Origin: Nocardia aurantia
Lineage (GTDB): Bacteria; Actinomycetota; Actinomycetes; Mycobacteriales; Mycobacteriaceae
Assembly: GCF_009604425.1 (NCBI RefSeq)
Contig: NZ_WEGI01000006.1
Location: 1-64,000, forward strand
Reading direction: 5' to 3'
Length of the DNA stretch: 64,000 bases
Of the stretch, positions 62,589 to 64,000 are shown one piece after another. The first letter of the stretch is position 1, and each line of letters begins with the position of its first letter. Below the pieces are notes generated by a model. That model was not told the origin of the DNA. It saw only the letters and a list, made by a program, of their open reading frames with translations, and searched no databases. Made by a program: the position numbers and the translations under genes.

Positions 62589-63359
62589 TCACACGCCGGC
62601 CGGTCCGGGTCCGCCGTGGATGGACAGGGTCTGGCCGGAGCAGAAACTCGACGCGTCGGAGGCGAAAAACAGGACGCCGTACCCGATCTCGTCGGGCTCG
62701 CCCAGGCGGCCGGAAGCGTTGGTGGCGCCGAGGGTGTCGGGGTCGATGTCGTAGCGGGCGAGGTCGTCGAGCAGGGTCGCGGCGCGCACGGCGCCGACGG
62801 CGATGCCATTGACCCGGATGCCTTTACGCGTCCAGGCGGCGGCCATCGAACCGGTCAGATTGTTCACCGCCGCCTTCGCCGCGCCGTAGGGGGCGGCCTG
62901 CGGCATCGCGAGCAGGCTCGCACGTGAGGAGATATTGACGATCGCCCCCTTGCGCTGGGCCAGCATCGGTACCGACGCCGCACGCGAAAGATGCCAGACC
63001 GCACCGAAATTCAATGCGATCACCTGGTCGAACTCATCGTCGGCCCAGGCCTTCACCGGTTTGGTCTCGGCACCACCGGCGCAGTTCACCAGAATGTCCA
63101 GACGCCCGAACTCTTCTGTCACGCGGTCGACCAGGCCCCGGCACGCCTGAGGATCGGTGACGTCCGCGGGGATCGCCAGCGACCGGCGGCCCAGTGCCGC
63201 AATCTCTTTCGCGGTCGACTCCAGCGGCTCGCGACGGCGGCCGGTGAGGACGACGTCGGCGCCGTGCTCGGCGAGGACCAGCGCGCTACCGCGGCCGATG
63301 CCGGTACCGCCACCGGTGATCAGGGCGACGCGCCCCGCCAGGGAAAACCGATCGTTCAC
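62589..63359 (-). CDS. short-chain dehydrogenase/reductase
   Basis: This encodes 256 residues from a GTG at 63359 with AAGGAG 8 bases upstream. TGGGTGIGRG, NCAGG, SSRASL and YGAAK are the classical SDR sites; GRRRE after beta-2 favours NADPH. It diverges from the P450 at 63469 and shares its two palindromes, so both probably act on the same substrate class. Confidence 0.87.
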   Translation of the reverse strand: MNDRFSLAGRVALITGGGTGIGRGSALVLAEHGADVVLTGRRREPLESTAKEIAALGRRSLAIPADVTDPQACRGLVDRVTEEFGRLDILVNCAGGAETKPVKAWADDEFDQVIALNFGAVWHLSRAASVPMLAQRKGAIVNISSRASLLAMPQAAPYGAAKAAVNNLTGSMAAAWTRKGIRVNGIAVGAVRAATLLDDLARYDIDPDTLGATNASGRLGEPDEIGYGVLFFASDASSFCSGQTLSIHGGPGPAGV

Positions 63360-63412
63360 CGTGCCTGCTCCTTCATGAAGTTCCGGCTCCCCGGACAACC
63401 CGGAGAGCGAGA

Positions 63413-63449
63413 CTATACGAACGTACAGGCTTGCTATATGTTTGTATAG
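63413..63449. promoter_or_regulatory. two tandem TetR-type boxes in the SDR/P450 spacer
   Basis: CTATACGAACGTACAG (63413-63428) and CTATATGTTTGTATAG (63434-63449) are imperfect copies of the perfect palindrome at 61851. Their centres are 21 bases apart, two helical turns, which would put two dimers on the same face. Confidence 0.65.
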
Positions 63450-63468
63450 CACCGAGTGAGGAGAGACC

Positions 63469-64000
63469 GTGAGCGATGTGTATTACGACCCCTGGGATGT
63501 CGGCATCGACCTGGATCCGTATCCGGTCTACCGCCGGCTGCGCGACCAGTCGCCGGTCTACTACAACGACCGGCACGATTTCTGGGGATTGAGCAGATGG
63601 GAGGACGTCGACGCGGTCCTGCGCGACCCCCGCACCTTCAGTTCCGCCAAGGGCGACATCCTCGAAGTGGTGAAAGCCGACCCGGTAATGCCGCCGGGAG
63701 TGTTCATCAACGAGGATCCGCCGCTGCACACCATCCACCGAGCCCTGGTCGGGCGTGCGTTCCTCCCGAAACAGATGAAAGCCCTCGAGCACAAGGTGCG
63801 CGCCTTCTGCGCCGCGTGCCTGGACCCGCTGGCCGACGGGGCCGATTTCGATTTCGTGCTCGACCTCGGCGCGGAGTTGCCGATGCGGACCATCGGCATG
63901 CTGGTCGGGATCCCGGACGCCGACCAGCCGACGGTCCGCGCGCACGCGCACCGCGTACTGCGCAACACACCCGGCGAGCCGTTGCCGGTCCGCAAAGACC
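63469..64000 (+). CDS. cytochrome P450, N-terminal part (runs off window)
   Basis: GTG start at 63469 with GAGGAGAG upstream; 177 codons are visible. YYDPWDVGIDLDPYPVYRRL and WGLSRWEDVDAVLRDPRTFS, NEDPPLHTIHRALVGRAFLP and FDFVLDLGAELPMRTIGMLV are the A-C helix and beta-1 region of bacterial CYPs. The I-helix and haem loop lie beyond 64000. It is divergent from the SDR and under the same TetR-type boxes. Confidence 0.88.
   Translation, partial: MSDVYYDPWDVGIDLDPYPVYRRLRDQSPVYYNDRHDFWGLSRWEDVDAVLRDPRTFSSAKGDILEVVKADPVMPPGVFINEDPPLHTIHRALVGRAFLPKQMKALEHKVRAFCAACLDPLADGADFDFVLDLGAELPMRTIGMLVGIPDADQPTVRAHAHRVLRNTPGEPLPVRKD

Overview
The window is high-GC actinomycete DNA. Heavy use of GTG starts, a mycofactocin-type short-chain dehydrogenase, IclR-controlled catechol genes, an ANTAR regulator and the style of the transposase remnants point to Nocardiaceae, most likely Nocardia or a near relative. 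The genus is an inference; there is no rRNA or other phylogenetic marker. About two thirds is catabolic and regulatory coding sequence. The rest is accessory DNA full of broken genes, transposase and recombinase scars and a dispersed non-coding repeat.

Layout. 1-2640: edge of an IS3-like element, an NlpC/P60 hydrolase gene broken by an in-frame stop, a tautomerase and a GlxA-type regulator. 2639-15600: a benzoate/catechol ortho-cleavage locus on the minus strand, catA-catB-catC-(scar)-pcaD followed by benA-benB-benC/benD fusion-luxR, with a divergent IclR regulator beside catA. The genes for the last two steps (3-oxoadipate CoA-transferase and 3-oxoadipyl-CoA thiolase) survive only as an in-frame deletion scar between catC and pcaD. 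14665-20763: a LysR regulator divergent from a compact meta-cleavage operon (flavin hydroxylase, extradiol dioxygenase, FAH-family protein, SDR, alpha/beta C-C hydrolase). The operon runs directly into a frameshifted CoA-transferase fragment fused to a broken paralogue of the gene at 30643.

21500-33500: accessory zone. It holds a TetR-controlled monooxygenase pair with a 32-bp palindromic operator, an HxlR/tautomerase pair, a frameshifted PAS-ANTAR regulator, a STAS protein, an Hsp31-like DJ-1 protein and recombinase remnants. 33500-42000: a very large galactose-oxidase-like copper radical oxidase, preceded on the same strand by two overlapping genes that together look like a split copper amine oxidase, and nearby a small beta-propeller protein. 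42200-52930: a redox operon pair: ferredoxin reductase and ferredoxin on the minus strand; TetR, P450, three-subunit molybdenum hydroxylase, CoxG-like protein, mycofactocin-type SDR and lipoprotein esterase on the plus strand. 53000-60200: Tn3 transposase fragment, epoxide hydrolase, DoxX protein, pentapeptide-repeat pseudogene, a QorB/QorR-like divergent pair, a 39-residue cysteine-rich metallothionein-like gene and a GH108 muramidase. 60450-64000: another TetR-governed set (CMD-like protein, SnoaL-like protein, TetR, SDR, start of a P450) linked by CTATACGA-type palindromes.

How it fits together. BenABC and the BenD domain turn benzoate into catechol, CatABC and PcaD take it to 3-oxoadipate, and the missing PcaIJ/PcaF must be supplied from elsewhere if the pathway runs to completion. 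The other catabolic sets look like independent peripheral modules, each with its own divergent regulator. The most unusual items are the BenC-FCD-BenD fusion, the pca deletion scar, the copper radical oxidase with the split amine-oxidase genes, and the metallothionein-like small gene.
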